This document shows, piece by piece, positions 1 through 7,991 of a DNA stretch of 64,000 nt (position 1 is the stretch's first letter; each line of letters starts with the position of its first letter). The translations under genes were made by a program, and so were the position numbers. The stretch comes from Photobacterium marinum. GTDB taxonomy: Bacteria > Pseudomonadota > Gammaproteobacteria > Enterobacterales > Vibrionaceae. The notes beneath the pieces are model-generated. The model was not told where the DNA came from. It did no database searches and was given only the letters and a program-made list of their open reading frames with translations. The DNA lies in contig NZ_AMZO01000021.1 in NCBI RefSeq assembly GCF_000331515.1, forward strand, positions 62,001 through 126,000, in the 5' to 3' direction.

Positions 1-2
1 TC

Positions 3-182
3 AGAGAACCACTGCACCTTGGAAAGTTGCAGCTGCAACTTAATGCCAGCATCGGCTGTTACTATGTATCGGCTGATAATGCGCTTGATGCAGAAGAAGT
101 CATAAAACAGGCTGATGAAGCAATGTACGATGCCAAGCTTTCAGGAAAGGGACAAATAAGTGAATATAACCAATTCAACTGA
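3..182 (+). CDS. C-terminal end of a GGDEF diguanylate cyclase (5' truncated)
   Basis: The window opens inside this gene; the frame reads 59 codons to a TGA at 180-182. The visible residues include NASIGCYYV and the closing helix ADEAMYDAKLSGKGQI, the hallmark C-terminal end of GGDEF domains that make cyclic di-GMP from two GTP. The GGDEF signature itself and any sensor domain lie upstream of the window, so activity cannot be judged. A strong hairpin 22 bp after the stop probably ends the transcript. Confidence 0.85.
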   Translation, partial: REPLHLGKLQLQLNASIGCYYVSADNALDAEEVIKQADEAMYDAKLSGKGQISEYNQFN

Positions 183-203
183 ATCAGATGGAAACTACCC
201 AAA

Positions 204-232
204 ATAACGTCTTCCGGAGAGGAAGACGTTAT
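204..232. terminator. 12-bp perfect hairpin between convergent genes
   Basis: Arms at 204-215 and 221-232 pair perfectly around a 5-nt loop. It lies between the plus-strand GGDEF gene and the minus-strand gene ending at 295, so it may serve both. The U-tract is weak on either strand. Confidence 0.6.
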
Positions 233-294
233 CTGAAATTTCTTTTGCTACCGGAGCCTGTTAAATGGGAATACGCGGGTATTCTGCAACAACT

Positions 295-768
295 TTAGCC
301 GCGGTTAGCGTGTTTAAAAGTACCGTTTGAACTAAACCAAAGTACCTGCTTTTTCTTACGGCCAATCAGCATCGGGCCATCATCAAAGAACAAAAAGTTC
401 TTCCAATTACGTTTGAAAACACCCCACTTGGTTTCAATGATATTGTATTTCTCGTAACAGAAATAAACCGTGGTGTTGTCTTCCCAGTCAATGATTTCAG
501 AGATTTCTGAAGGAAGATCGTTTTCATCACAGTCCCAGGCTTGCTGCCAGTCAACAGCTTCAGACCAAATGTTTTTATCAAAAGCCCAGTCACCCTTTTC
601 AAAATGATCTGCGTCAGGGCTCTGGCTACTGATATGCTCACGCCATAGCTGCGCGGAACGGGCTTGAGTCAAGGGTTTAATCTGCTCTAAATCGGCTGCC
701 TCGACAGGCATGGAGGCGTGGGTGAAAATCCACTTGCGGGAATAACTATCCAGCTCTACGTAGTTCAT
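295..768 (-). CDS. DUF2947-like hypothetical protein
   Basis: 157-residue soluble protein rich in Trp, Asp and Glu, with no signal peptide or membrane segment. Its opening (MNYVELDSYSRKWIFTH) and the central stretch around NTTVYFCYEKYNIIETKW resemble a small uncharacterised protein common in Vibrio (DUF2947, recalled from family memory). The ATG at 768 is preceded by AGG seven bases upstream. It appears monocistronic. Function is unknown. Confidence 0.65.
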   Translation of the reverse strand: MNYVELDSYSRKWIFTHASMPVEAADLEQIKPLTQARSAQLWREHISSQSPDADHFEKGDWAFDKNIWSEAVDWQQAWDCDENDLPSEISEIIDWEDNTTVYFCYEKYNIIETKWGVFKRNWKNFLFFDDGPMLIGRKKKQVLWFSSNGTFKHANRG

Positions 769-884
769 TGGTCGACCTAATATAACATTGACGGGGCAAT
801 GTACCTCAGTCGTTCATTTTGTTCCAGTGTTCGCACCCGTTGATATCAAAATTATACGGCCCTCTGTTTTAAATCAGAACAAAG

Positions 885-926
885 CAAGAGCCAACAGAGG
901 TAGCAGACTATTTTTGTTGGCTCTTG
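885..926. terminator. Inverted repeat, 11-bp stem with 20-nt loop
   Basis: Arms at 885-895 and 916-926 pair perfectly (CAAGAGCCAAC with its complement). The minus strand continues into a moderately T-rich stretch. It lies between the small minus-strand gene ending at 1010 and the DUF2947-like gene, so it probably terminates the former. Confidence 0.5.
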
Positions 927-948
927 TTTCACTTTCCGGGTAAAGCCC

Positions 949-980
949 GAAGTTGAATCAAACAGAAGTTGAATCAAACA
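949..980. repeat. 16-bp perfect tandem duplication
   Basis: The unit GAAGTTGAATCAAACA occurs twice in direct succession (949-964 and 965-980), in the short gap between a hairpin and the 3' end of a small ORF. It looks like a recent slippage or short-duplication event. Confidence 0.9.
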
Positions 981-1009
981 ATAGATACTTTGTCGGTCAC
1001 CTTTGGGGA

Positions 1010-1225
1010 TTACTTAGTATCCCAGAAATTACTCACCCAGCCGCCGACATTCTCGTCATAATGACAGCCGTTAAATTGCTTGTCCGGGATCTCTAACTTA
1101 TGGTTTCGTTCATCGAGTAACTGAGATATGTGGCAGGCCATAGGATCACCGCGCTCTGACAAGCGGCGTCTGGTTGCGACTTCTTTGATGATCTGTAGAC
1201 GATATGATGAATTCATTCTCTTCAT
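1010..1225 (-). CDS. Small hypothetical protein, 71 aa
   Basis: I do not recognise the family. The predicted protein is basic at its N-terminus (MKRMNSSYRLQIIKEVATRRR) and has two cysteines, C31 and C54, but no clear domain, signal peptide or membrane helix. Support for a real gene is a GAGAGG ribosome-binding site about ten bases before the ATG at 1225 and a hairpin downstream at 885-926. It is divergent from the acyl-CoA ligase gene. Confidence 0.5.
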   Translation of the reverse strand: MKRMNSSYRLQIIKEVATRRRLSERGDPMACHISQLLDERNHKLEIPDKQFNGCHYDENVGGWVSNFWDTK

Positions 1226-1537
1226 TACAGTTGACCTCTCTCAGTTAAACCCAGTAACAAAAAATAGGAGTGAGTAAGCAAATCGTCAAATTTCCGCAAT
1301 CAAACAGTCACAATTACCTTTCAAACAAATTTTTCAAATTAACCATAAAATCAGTGTGTTAATTTTTAAGTGTTCGTTTGTCTTTTTCCCAGTACAACAA
1401 TCTAAATAATTTCCCTTTAAAAAATAATTATTTATATTGAAAAAAAACTTTAATATTTTTATCGTGAAAACCACATTAATGGCTTCGCTATTATCAATTC
1501 ATGGTGCCATTCATCACAAAGATAAGAACTGAATACT
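1226..1537. other. AT-rich divergent intergenic region
   Basis: 312 bp between the 71-aa ORF and the acyl-CoA ligase. It is strongly AT-rich near 1400-1460 and presumably holds both promoters. I found no convincing FadR-like palindrome, riboswitch or hidden ORF. Confidence 0.6.
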
Positions 1538-3085
1538 ATGTACAACCTTGCTACGAACCTGGAACGTAATGCCACTTTTCGCGGTAATGACACAGCCCTC
1601 ATCTTCCACGATCAAACCATCAGCTACAGTGAGCTGAATAAGAGGGTTAACCGCGTGGCAAATCAACTTGTCAGGCTGGGCATCAAGCCAGATGACAAAG
1701 TGGCTATCTCCTGCCCCAATACACCTGATTTTGTTATCGGTTACTATGCTATTCAGAAGGTCGGGGCCGTCACTGTTCCGCTCAATGTCATGCTGAAAGG
1801 CCCTGAAGTTGCCTATCATCTTGATGATTCCGATGCTGTCGCTCTGATTTGCTATCAGGGCAACAGTGCCCTTCCATGTGGTGAATACGGCTATCAGGGA
1901 TTCAGTGACACAGAAAGCTGCCAGCATTTCATCCTGATTGAAACCGAAGGCAATGAATCTCCGGCTTCGCAGGAAGCCCATAGCTTTAACCAGTGGTTAC
2001 AAACTGAAGAAAATCACTTTGATGCAATTTACCGTAAAGCAGAGGATACCTGTGTAATACTCTACACCTCCGGCACAACTGGCCGCGCGAAAGGCGCAGA
2101 GCTGAGTCAGAGTAACATGTTGTGCAACGCTCAGGCATGTCAGGCTCTGACTAATCAGAAAGGTACAGATGTCAGTATTGCTATCCTGCCTCTGTTCCAT
2201 ACTTTTGGTCAGTCGCTGATCATGAACACCTCGATTCTTGCTGGCAGTGCTCTGGTTCTGATCCCGCGTTTTGTACCCAAAACCGTATTGCAACAGATGC
2301 ATCAGCATAAAGTGACTCACTTAGCCGGCGTACCGACCATGTTCATCGGCCTGCTTGCGTTTGCTGAAAAACATGGCGGTGACTTTATTGAAGATATCGC
2401 CGCAAACCTGAAAGTGGCTATTTCAGGTGGAGCCTCAATGCCGGTTGAAATCCTGAAACAGTTTGAAGAAAAATTGAATGTGCCAGTAATTGAAGGTTAT
2501 GGCCTGTCGGAGTCTTCACCGGTGGCAGCATTTAATCACCTTGAATACGAACGCAAACCGGGTAGTATCGGCCAGCCTTTACCCGGCGTCACCATGAAAG
2601 TGGTCGATGATAAAGGAAAGACCCAGCCACGAGGCAAAGAAGGTGAGCTGTTGATCCGTGGCCATAATGTAATGAAAGGCTACTACCGCAAACCAGAAGA
2701 AACAGCAAAAACCATTGTGGATGGCTGGTTGCATACCGGCGATATCGTCAAAATGGATGAGGACGGATATGTTTTCGTCGTCGACCGCCTGAAAGAAGTG
2801 ATCATTCGCGGCGGCTATAACATCTATCCGCGTGATATCGAAGAAACCTTCATGACCCACCAGGATGTTCACATGGTGGCGGTTGTCGGTATCCCGCATA
2901 AAACTTACGGTGAAGAAGTGAAAGCCTTTATCATCATGAAAGATGAAGCCCAAACAACACCGAAAGAATTTGTTGCCTGGGGACGTGAACGACTGGCTGA
3001 CTTCAAGTACCCTCGCCAGGTTGAGGTTGTTGATTCATTGCCAATGACAGCAACCGGAAAAATCCTCAAGCGCCTGCTGAAATAA
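1538..3085 (+). CDS. Long-chain acyl-CoA synthetase (AMP-forming ligase family)
   Basis: 515 residues, full length for a compact FadD-like ligase that activates carboxylic acids to acyl-CoA via an acyl-adenylate. The ANL-superfamily motifs are all present: the phosphate loop YTSGTTGRAKG near 176-186, YGLSES near 321, GWLHTGD near 396-402, the hinge DRLKEVIIRGG near 416-426 and the catalytic lysine in TGKILKR near 506-512. No membrane segment is seen. Substrate chain length cannot be read from the sequence; a medium- or aryl-acid substrate is possible. It stands alone, so it is not part of a beta-oxidation operon. Confidence 0.9.
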   Translation: MYNLATNLERNATFRGNDTALIFHDQTISYSELNKRVNRVANQLVRLGIKPDDKVAISCPNTPDFVIGYYAIQKVGAVTVPLNVMLKGPEVAYHLDDSDAVALICYQGNSALPCGEYGYQGFSDTESCQHFILIETEGNESPASQEAHSFNQWLQTEENHFDAIYRKAEDTCVILYTSGTTGRAKGAELSQSNMLCNAQACQALTNQKGTDVSIAILPLFHTFGQSLIMNTSILAGSALVLIPRFVPKTVLQQMHQHKVTHLAGVPTMFIGLLAFAEKHGGDFIEDIAANLKVAISGGASMPVEILKQFEEKLNVPVIEGYGLSESSPVAAFNHLEYERKPGSIGQPLPGVTMKVVDDKGKTQPRGKEGELLIRGHNVMKGYYRKPEETAKTIVDGWLHTGDIVKMDEDGYVFVVDRLKEVIIRGGYNIYPRDIEETFMTHQDVHMVAVVGIPHKTYGEEVKAFIIMKDEAQTTPKEFVAWGRERLADFKYPRQVEVVDSLPMTATGKILKRLLK

Positions 3086-3216
3086 GTTCATGTAACGCAG
3101 GCTGTTCAGCAGCCTGCCATCACGTCGACAGTTCCCACTCAATAGCAATGACTTTTGCGTGATCTCTTTACCACTGCTAACGTAATAATGATGGAGCGAG
3201 ACTGTACGGAGGCACA

Positions 3217-3963
3217 GTGAAAAATCTATTCACAACAATCGTTTCTGGTATCAGTGCCTTACTTTATTCAACATCTATTTACGCCAATCCGTCACTGGCT
3301 TTTCACCAGTGCACCAAGGCCTTTACATACGATATCTATCTCAGCCAGCAAAAAATTGGGTATCTGACCCGAACACTCAGATGGCAAGATAAAAATGTGG
3401 ACATTTACTCCTACAGTAAAGTCGACATTGTCGTCGCCAAAAGCAAACTAAAACAACAGAGCCGAGTTTATTGGTCAGAAAAGCGAAATTCGTTTCTGAC
3501 CCAATCATTTTCACGTCAAATCACCGGGCTTCTGGCTGGCTCAGCCTCAGCAACCTTCAGTGAAGAAGGAAGCCGCTCAGTAATCAATTACAACGGAGCA
3601 ACCGCTAATTTCAGCAGTACAGACATTCCCATCATGGATGGAGATGCTGTTGGCAGCCAGATAAGACACAACCTTATCGAAGGTAAAACATCATTCAACT
3701 TTAAGTTGCAGGACACGAATGATGTGGACCATTACTTTTTTGAAGTAAAGGGAAAAGAAAAGATCAAAACCCGTTTTGGCCGACTAAATGCGTTTCGAGT
3801 TGAACAAGTACGCAAGCATGACCGAAAGCTGGTGATGTGGTTTGCCCCTGACGTCGACTATCAGCTGGTTAAAGCCACGTATAAACGTAAGCTTCTCAAC
3901 CTGCAAGCATTATTAACCAAGAGTAATATAAAGTGCCCGAACCAGCTGGCCAAAATCAATTAG
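3217..3963 (+). CDS. Exported DUF3108-like protein
   Basis: 248 residues beginning with a typical signal peptide (basic MKN, hydrophobic core, YANPS cleavage region near residue 24). The C-terminal third contains KTRFGRLNAFRVEQV followed by LVMWFAPDVDYQLVKA, a pattern like DUF3108 periplasmic proteins, which are predicted beta-rich and of unknown function. The ATG follows GGAGG in the sequence TACGGAGGCACAGTG; the first codon is GTG. It lies 131 bp after the acyl-CoA ligase and may be separately transcribed. A role in envelope lipid handling is only a guess. Confidence 0.7.
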   Translation: MKNLFTTIVSGISALLYSTSIYANPSLAFHQCTKAFTYDIYLSQQKIGYLTRTLRWQDKNVDIYSYSKVDIVVAKSKLKQQSRVYWSEKRNSFLTQSFSRQITGLLAGSASATFSEEGSRSVINYNGATANFSSTDIPIMDGDAVGSQIRHNLIEGKTSFNFKLQDTNDVDHYFFEVKGKEKIKTRFGRLNAFRVEQVRKHDRKLVMWFAPDVDYQLVKATYKRKLLNLQALLTKSNIKCPNQLAKIN

Positions 3964-4005
3964 GCTTGCTAATTCGCTGATCCTTTGAACTAAAACAAAA
4001 CACGA

Positions 4006-4257
4006 CTACTTCATATAAGCTTTACCACCAATAATCTTATAAGCAGGCGTTCCTCTCACCAGAGTTTCTCTTGCAAAAACAGCCTGACACTCAGGGCAAA
4101 TACAATGCTCATTTGTGTAGTCACGACTAATCCTTTCTTTAAAGCACTTAACCAACGCCCCTTTGCCACCTTTCCGATATTTAAACAGCTGACTTTTACA
4201 CCCACTACAAAATATATCGACCGTCTTTGTCGGCCCTTTCTTATTCGGTTTTGCCAT
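4006..4257 (-). CDS. Small zinc-ribbon-like protein
   Basis: 83 residues if started at the ATG at 4257 (MAKPNKKG); a GTG at 4281 is an alternative with no better ribosome-binding site. Two CxxC pairs (FCSGC near 15-18 and CICPEC near 51-54) suggest a single zinc ribbon, flanked by Lys-rich segments. The start overlaps the end of the upstream gamma-glutamylcyclotransferase-like gene by 17 bp, so translation is probably coupled. It is the last gene of the pxp operon. The function is unknown; nucleic-acid binding is a reasonable guess. Confidence 0.65.
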   Translation of the reverse strand: MAKPNKKGPTKTVDIFCSGCKSQLFKYRKGGKGALVKCFKERISRDYTNEHCICPECQAVFARETLVRGTPAYKIIGGKAYMK

Positions 4258-4831
4258 CTCTCTGTATACCACTGACGTCACGGCGTATATCCGTGACTAA
4301 ACTGTCGATCAATGCCTGCTTATTCTCAGAAACACCAACATAATTCCCGTATCTGGGTTGTTGACGATCATCAAACAGAGGATGATGCCAGCCACTGGTT
4401 GTTTCAACAAATGTTTTGGCAAATTGCTGTGAAATAGAGAAACAACCGGCTAGAACAGTATCAACATAGGTCTGCATTATTGGTTTTACCTGACAAGGTG
4501 GCTCAACATCAGATCGAACATACGCCCAAACAGGCACATTTGGCATGTCGCAGCCTTCAACAATTAAGCTTGTCGGATCCAGCTCAATACGCCGATAGCC
4601 TTTTTCCCTGCGATCAAAATCCTTCAAAACAATGCCCTGTATTGGAACAAGTACACCGTTACATACGCCATGCCCTTCAACAGCAACCAAAGGCGCGATT
4701 TTATAAGTGCCATCAACCTTTCCCCATGAACGAACCAACCCACTGACCTTAGCCGGTAACGCCTCACCTGTTTGGCCTGTCAGCTTACGCGATTGATGGT
4801 TAATAAGACTTCCATAGCCAAAAATATACAT
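4241..4831 (-). CDS. Gamma-glutamylcyclotransferase-like (GGCT/AIG2 fold) protein
   Basis: 196 residues with the substrate-binding loop FGYGSL at residues 4-9, which defines the GGCT/AIG2/ChaC-like fold, and an acidic-tyrosine segment (RREKGYRR) where the catalytic Glu region is expected. Family members release 5-oxoproline from gamma-glutamyl compounds. An AGGAG ribosome-binding site sits five bases before the ATG. It starts 32 bp after pxpC, in the same direction, so its product 5-oxoproline would be the substrate of the upstream-encoded 5-oxoprolinase. Exact substrate is not known. Confidence 0.8.
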   Translation of the reverse strand: MYIFGYGSLINHQSRKLTGQTGEALPAKVSGLVRSWGKVDGTYKIAPLVAVEGHGVCNGVLVPIQGIVLKDFDRREKGYRRIELDPTSLIVEGCDMPNVPVWAYVRSDVEPPCQVKPIMQTYVDTVLAGCFSISQQFAKTFVETTSGWHHPLFDDRQQPRYGNYVGVSENKQALIDSLVTDIRRDVSGIQRDGKTE

Positions 4832-4863
4832 TCTTACTCCTGTTCACGGTTTCGTTCAGGCAA

Positions 4864-5796
4864 CTAAAACGGCAATCCAAAAAAGCGGGAAAAGGTCAGC
4901 CATTCCTCTTGTAACTCCTGCAAATCACCTTTTAGAAAACGAACTTGCTGACCTGGTCTCGCCTGAGCCAGCCTCGACACATCTATTCGGGCAACACACC
5001 CTAATTTGGGATAACCGCCTAACGTCTGCCGATCGTTAAGCAATACTATGGGCTGACCATTAGGCGGGATCTGGATAGCTCCATAGGCTATCCCCTCAGA
5101 AATAACACCATCAATGTGGCCAGTGACTTCCGGACCTTCAAGTCGACATCCCATTCGATCCGTTTGTTGGGTGACTTTAAATGTGCCGCTATAAAAGGAT
5201 TGCTTAGCTGAATCTGAAAAACTGTCTGCCTGGCATGACTCAATAACTCTGAGTTGAAGCCCTTGCTGATAGTCCGGAATAAACCGCGCCGGTGTTGAGA
5301 ATAACTTGAATTTTGCACCGTTGAAATTTATCGCCTTCAAGCAGTCACCTTGCTGCAATGGTGTACCCTGTGCCACTCCACCGATACCGTTTCGGACAAC
5401 CGTTGAAGCACTCCCTAACACTTCAGGAACAGAAAAGCCACCATGGACAGCCAGATAAGCACGAACACCATAACGTGGTAAATTAAACTTCAGTACTTGC
5501 CCATTTCTAAGTAAAAAGCTTTGCCAGCAAACCTGAGGCTTGCCATCTACCGTCAGATTCATATCCGCACCGGTAATCGCACAAAGCATGTCTCCATGTG
5601 CTTTGAAACAGGCCTGCCCGAGCGTGATTTCAATCTGCGGACAATTCATATCATTGCCTAACAGGTGATTAGCCCAACAGTAGGCATGCAGATCGACAGC
5701 ACCTCCCTGGCTCAGCCCTTGCGCACCGACTCCCAATCGCCCTGTATCCTGGATCAAGCTCAACATTCCCGGCTGTATTACTTCCAGTGTGGCCAA
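4864..5796 (-). CDS. pxpC: 5-oxoprolinase subunit PxpC
   Basis: 310 residues of the KipA / biotin-dependent carboxyltransferase-like family, opening with the typical IQPGMLSLIQDTGRLG and containing GGFSVPEVLGSASTVVRN and PNGQPIVLLNDRQTLGGYPK. With PxpA and PxpB it forms the ATP-dependent prokaryotic 5-oxoprolinase that opens 5-oxoproline to glutamate in the cytoplasm. The start overlaps the end of pxpB by 19 bp, typical for this complex. Length and motifs match the family; no defect is seen. Confidence 0.92.
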   Translation of the reverse strand: MATLEVIQPGMLSLIQDTGRLGVGAQGLSQGGAVDLHAYCWANHLLGNDMNCPQIEITLGQACFKAHGDMLCAITGADMNLTVDGKPQVCWQSFLLRNGQVLKFNLPRYGVRAYLAVHGGFSVPEVLGSASTVVRNGIGGVAQGTPLQQGDCLKAINFNGAKFKLFSTPARFIPDYQQGLQLRVIESCQADSFSDSAKQSFYSGTFKVTQQTDRMGCRLEGPEVTGHIDGVISEGIAYGAIQIPPNGQPIVLLNDRQTLGGYPKLGCVARIDVSRLAQARPGQQVRFLKGDLQELQEEWLTFSRFFGLPF

Positions 5797-6485
5797 ACGC
5801 TTCCTCCGAGATCTTCAAATTCCCGCCTGCATATAGCCTCAAACTTCACTCTGTCACCGACGTTAAACGGCGACATTGGTTTACTCTCAGGCGAAAACAA
5901 GGGTGTCGGGCAATTACCAATAATTTGCCAACCACCGGGCGATTCTGCCGGATACACCGCGGTCTGCTCATTGGCAATACCAACACTGCCTGCTGGAATT
6001 TTCATCCTGGGCTCGGCATGGCGAGGCGTGGCAATTTCAGGCTCAACCGAGGCGAGAAAGGCAAACCCCGGCGCAAAACCAACCGCGCAGACGGTATAGG
6101 TTTTCTGAGCATGACAGGCTATCACCTGTTCAATTTCCAGGTTATGTTCACGGGCAACATGCAATAAGTCCGGGCCGACATCAGGATCATAATAAACCGG
6201 CAAGGTGATCAGTTTCCCCTCTCGCGTACGACGTTTTCTCTTCTTACTGTCGAGCATAGATGCAAACTGCATGATCGCATCAGACAAAACCTGATACGTA
6301 ATAAGACGAGGGTGATATTGAATAAAAAGAGATGTATATGAAGGAATGACTTCAATCAGAGACTCCGCGAAACCTTGCTTTAGATACCTTGCCAGCAGGT
6401 TTATCTGCGGTGTCAGGCTGGTATCAATCTGCTCACCCAAATACACAATCATGCAGGTTTCAGAAACGGGCTCGACACGTATCAT
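5778..6485 (-). CDS. pxpB: 5-oxoprolinase subunit PxpB
   Basis: 235 residues of the KipI/PxpB family. Diagnostic stretches are LITLPVYYDPDVGPDL, VCAVGFAPGFAFLASV and PAGSVGIANEQTAVYPAES. It partners PxpC in the ATP-using part of 5-oxoprolinase. Its ATG overlaps the pxpA stop in an ATGA arrangement (6482-6485), so the two are translationally coupled. Everything in the sequence suggests an intact subunit. Confidence 0.92.
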   Translation of the reverse strand: MIRVEPVSETCMIVYLGEQIDTSLTPQINLLARYLKQGFAESLIEVIPSYTSLFIQYHPRLITYQVLSDAIMQFASMLDSKKRKRRTREGKLITLPVYYDPDVGPDLLHVAREHNLEIEQVIACHAQKTYTVCAVGFAPGFAFLASVEPEIATPRHAEPRMKIPAGSVGIANEQTAVYPAESPGGWQIIGNCPTPLFSPESKPMSPFNVGDRVKFEAICRREFEDLGGSVWPHWK

Positions 6486-7222
6486 GGATGAAGCACCTTA
6501 TGCAGCGCTTCGATAGTCAGTATCGAATGCTCATTATCACCGTGAACACAAACCGTATCGGCAGCAAGGTTAAGCTTATTTCCCTGAATTGTCGTAACCT
6601 GCCCCTCAGCTAAATTTATAACCTGCTCTTTAATCTGTTCAACATCTTGATAAACCGCTCCCGGCTGAGTGCGTGGAACCAGTAATCCTGACTCGTCATA
6701 AGCACGATCAGCAAATGCTTCATATAAAAGCCCGACCCGGTAATACTCAGCTATTTGCCTGAAAAGGTCGTTATCGGTCTGAGCCTGGATCATCAATTTA
6801 AGTGCAATATGGCGACGCTGATTCAAACCGGCAACAGCTTTAACTGTTGCTTCAAAAATGTCTTCTCTCGACATCATGTCGTTATAAAGTGCGCCATGAG
6901 GTTTGATATAGCGGATATGCCCACCCTGTAGCTGGCATATCGCATCTAATGCGCCAGCCTGATAAGCCACCAGCTGAGTAATTTCGGTCATAGCATGAGG
7001 AATACTACGGCGACCGAATCCGGGCTTATCGTCGTAACCAGGATGAGCACCTATTTCAACCTGATGGGAAAGCGCCCATGAGACAGTCTGCGCCATGACA
7101 TTGGGATCTGATGCATGAAAGCCACAGGCGATATTCGCCATATCAATCCATGGCATCACAGCCTGATCGTGCCCCATCTGCCAGGCACCAAAGCTTTCTC
7201 CCATATCGCAATTCAATTTCAT
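6482..7222 (-). CDS. pxpA: 5-oxoprolinase subunit PxpA (LamB/YcsF family)
   Basis: 246 residues starting MKLNCDMGESFGAW and containing MANIACGFHASDP, GAHPGYDD and YIKPHGALYN, the invariant blocks of the LamB/YcsF family. PxpA completes the 5-oxoprolinase complex. AAGGA lies six bases before the ATG. It is the first gene of a five-gene minus-strand run (pxpA, pxpB, pxpC, GGCT-like, zinc ribbon) and starts about 180 bp downstream of the tRNA-Leu gene, separated from it by a terminator. Confidence 0.93.
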   Translation of the reverse strand: MKLNCDMGESFGAWQMGHDQAVMPWIDMANIACGFHASDPNVMAQTVSWALSHQVEIGAHPGYDDKPGFGRRSIPHAMTEITQLVAYQAGALDAICQLQGGHIRYIKPHGALYNDMMSREDIFEATVKAVAGLNQRRHIALKLMIQAQTDNDLFRQIAEYYRVGLLYEAFADRAYDESGLLVPRTQPGAVYQDVEQIKEQVINLAEGQVTTIQGNKLNLAADTVCVHGDNEHSILTIEALHKVLHP

Positions 7223-7362
7223 TGCCAGTCCTTGCCATGAAATGGTTACATTAATTTAACATTACACAGAGATAGTCAATCCGACAAGGAGAAGGGAAAA
7301 CGGAAAATACGGAAGACACTGATTTTTCAGTTGTTTTGAAAGGAGCTTCGATAGCAGAAACG

Positions 7363-7391
7363 AAAAAAGGCTTACCTTTCGGTAAGCCTTT
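7363..7391 (-). terminator. Rho-independent terminator of the tRNA operon
   Basis: Minus-strand hairpin with 11-bp arms at 7366-7376 and 7381-7391 around a 4-nt loop, followed by six T. It lies directly downstream of tRNA-Leu. Confidence 0.9.
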
Positions 7392-7399
7392 CGAATAGA

Positions 7400-7486
7400 T
7401 GGTGCCCCGGGCCGGACTTGAACCGGCACAACGCGAACGTCGAGGGATTTTAAATCCCTTGTGTCTACCAATTCCACCACCAGGGC
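7400..7486 (-). tRNA. tRNA-Leu (anticodon TAA)
   Basis: 87-nt class II tRNA on the minus strand with acceptor GCCCTGG pairing to the 3' strand, a long variable arm, the GGTTCAAGTCC T-loop and encoded CCA at 7400-7402. The anticodon loop GATTTAAAATC reads TAA. It closely resembles E. coli tRNA-Leu(UAA). It is the second gene of a Cys-Leu operon. Confidence 0.95.
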
Positions 7487-7540
7487 ACGCAATTCTTGCG
7501 TTGATACTGACATAATCAATATCAAAAATTCTTTGTAGAA

Positions 7541-7614
7541 TGGAGGCGCGTCCCGGAGTCGAACCGAGGTCCACGGATTTGCAATCCGCTGCATAGCCAC
7601 TCTGCCAACGCGCC
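7541..7614 (-). tRNA. tRNA-Cys (anticodon GCA)
   Basis: 74-nt tRNA on the minus strand starting GGCGCGTT and ending in an encoded CCA. The anticodon loop GATTGCAAATC gives GCA. It lies 54 bp upstream of tRNA-Leu in the same transcript. In many enterics and vibrios a tRNA-Gly precedes this pair; none is seen here. Confidence 0.95.
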
Positions 7615-7658
7615 TCTGAGTTACCTGAGAAAGACTGTTCTGTCTCGGTACGTGGTGC

Positions 7659-7686
7659 ATTCTACGGATTGGTCAGCCTTAGTCAA
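7659..7686 (-). promoter_or_regulatory. Sigma-70 promoter of the tRNA-Cys/Leu operon
   Basis: Minus strand: -35 TTGACT (7681-7686), 16-bp spacer, -10 TAGAAT (7659-7664), followed by a GC-rich discriminator as in stringently controlled stable-RNA promoters. It lies about 45 bp upstream of tRNA-Cys. Confidence 0.75.
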
Positions 7687-7924
7687 CAGCAAATTAAAGT
7701 AATCAGCATTACTTGCTGAATTAATGTGCAATAGGTCTATTTATAATAACTTAGTGCACACTTTTTATTCTTTATAGTTCTCTAAGATTGGGCAAATTAC
7801 AAACATAAGTCTCCAATGTCACTGATAAATTCCATCAATTTTGTCTATTCAATCTGCTTTATCTGATGACAACCTGAATTCTCACGCCTGAGAAAGTTTT
7901 TGTGCCGTTAAGCCCACAAGGCAA

Positions 7925-7954
7925 AAAGCCATCAGATTTTCCCAATGGCTTTGC
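7925..7954 (-). terminator. Terminator downstream of eda
   Basis: Minus-strand hairpin with arms 7925-7932 and 7945-7952 (AAAGCCAT with its complement), followed by a short T-run. It ends the kdgK-eda transcript. The rest of the ~300-bp gap from 7687 to 7991 shows no gene. Confidence 0.7.
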
Positions 7955-7991
7955 AAACAGAAGCTGTTTAAATCCTAGATTTCGAGTCTAT

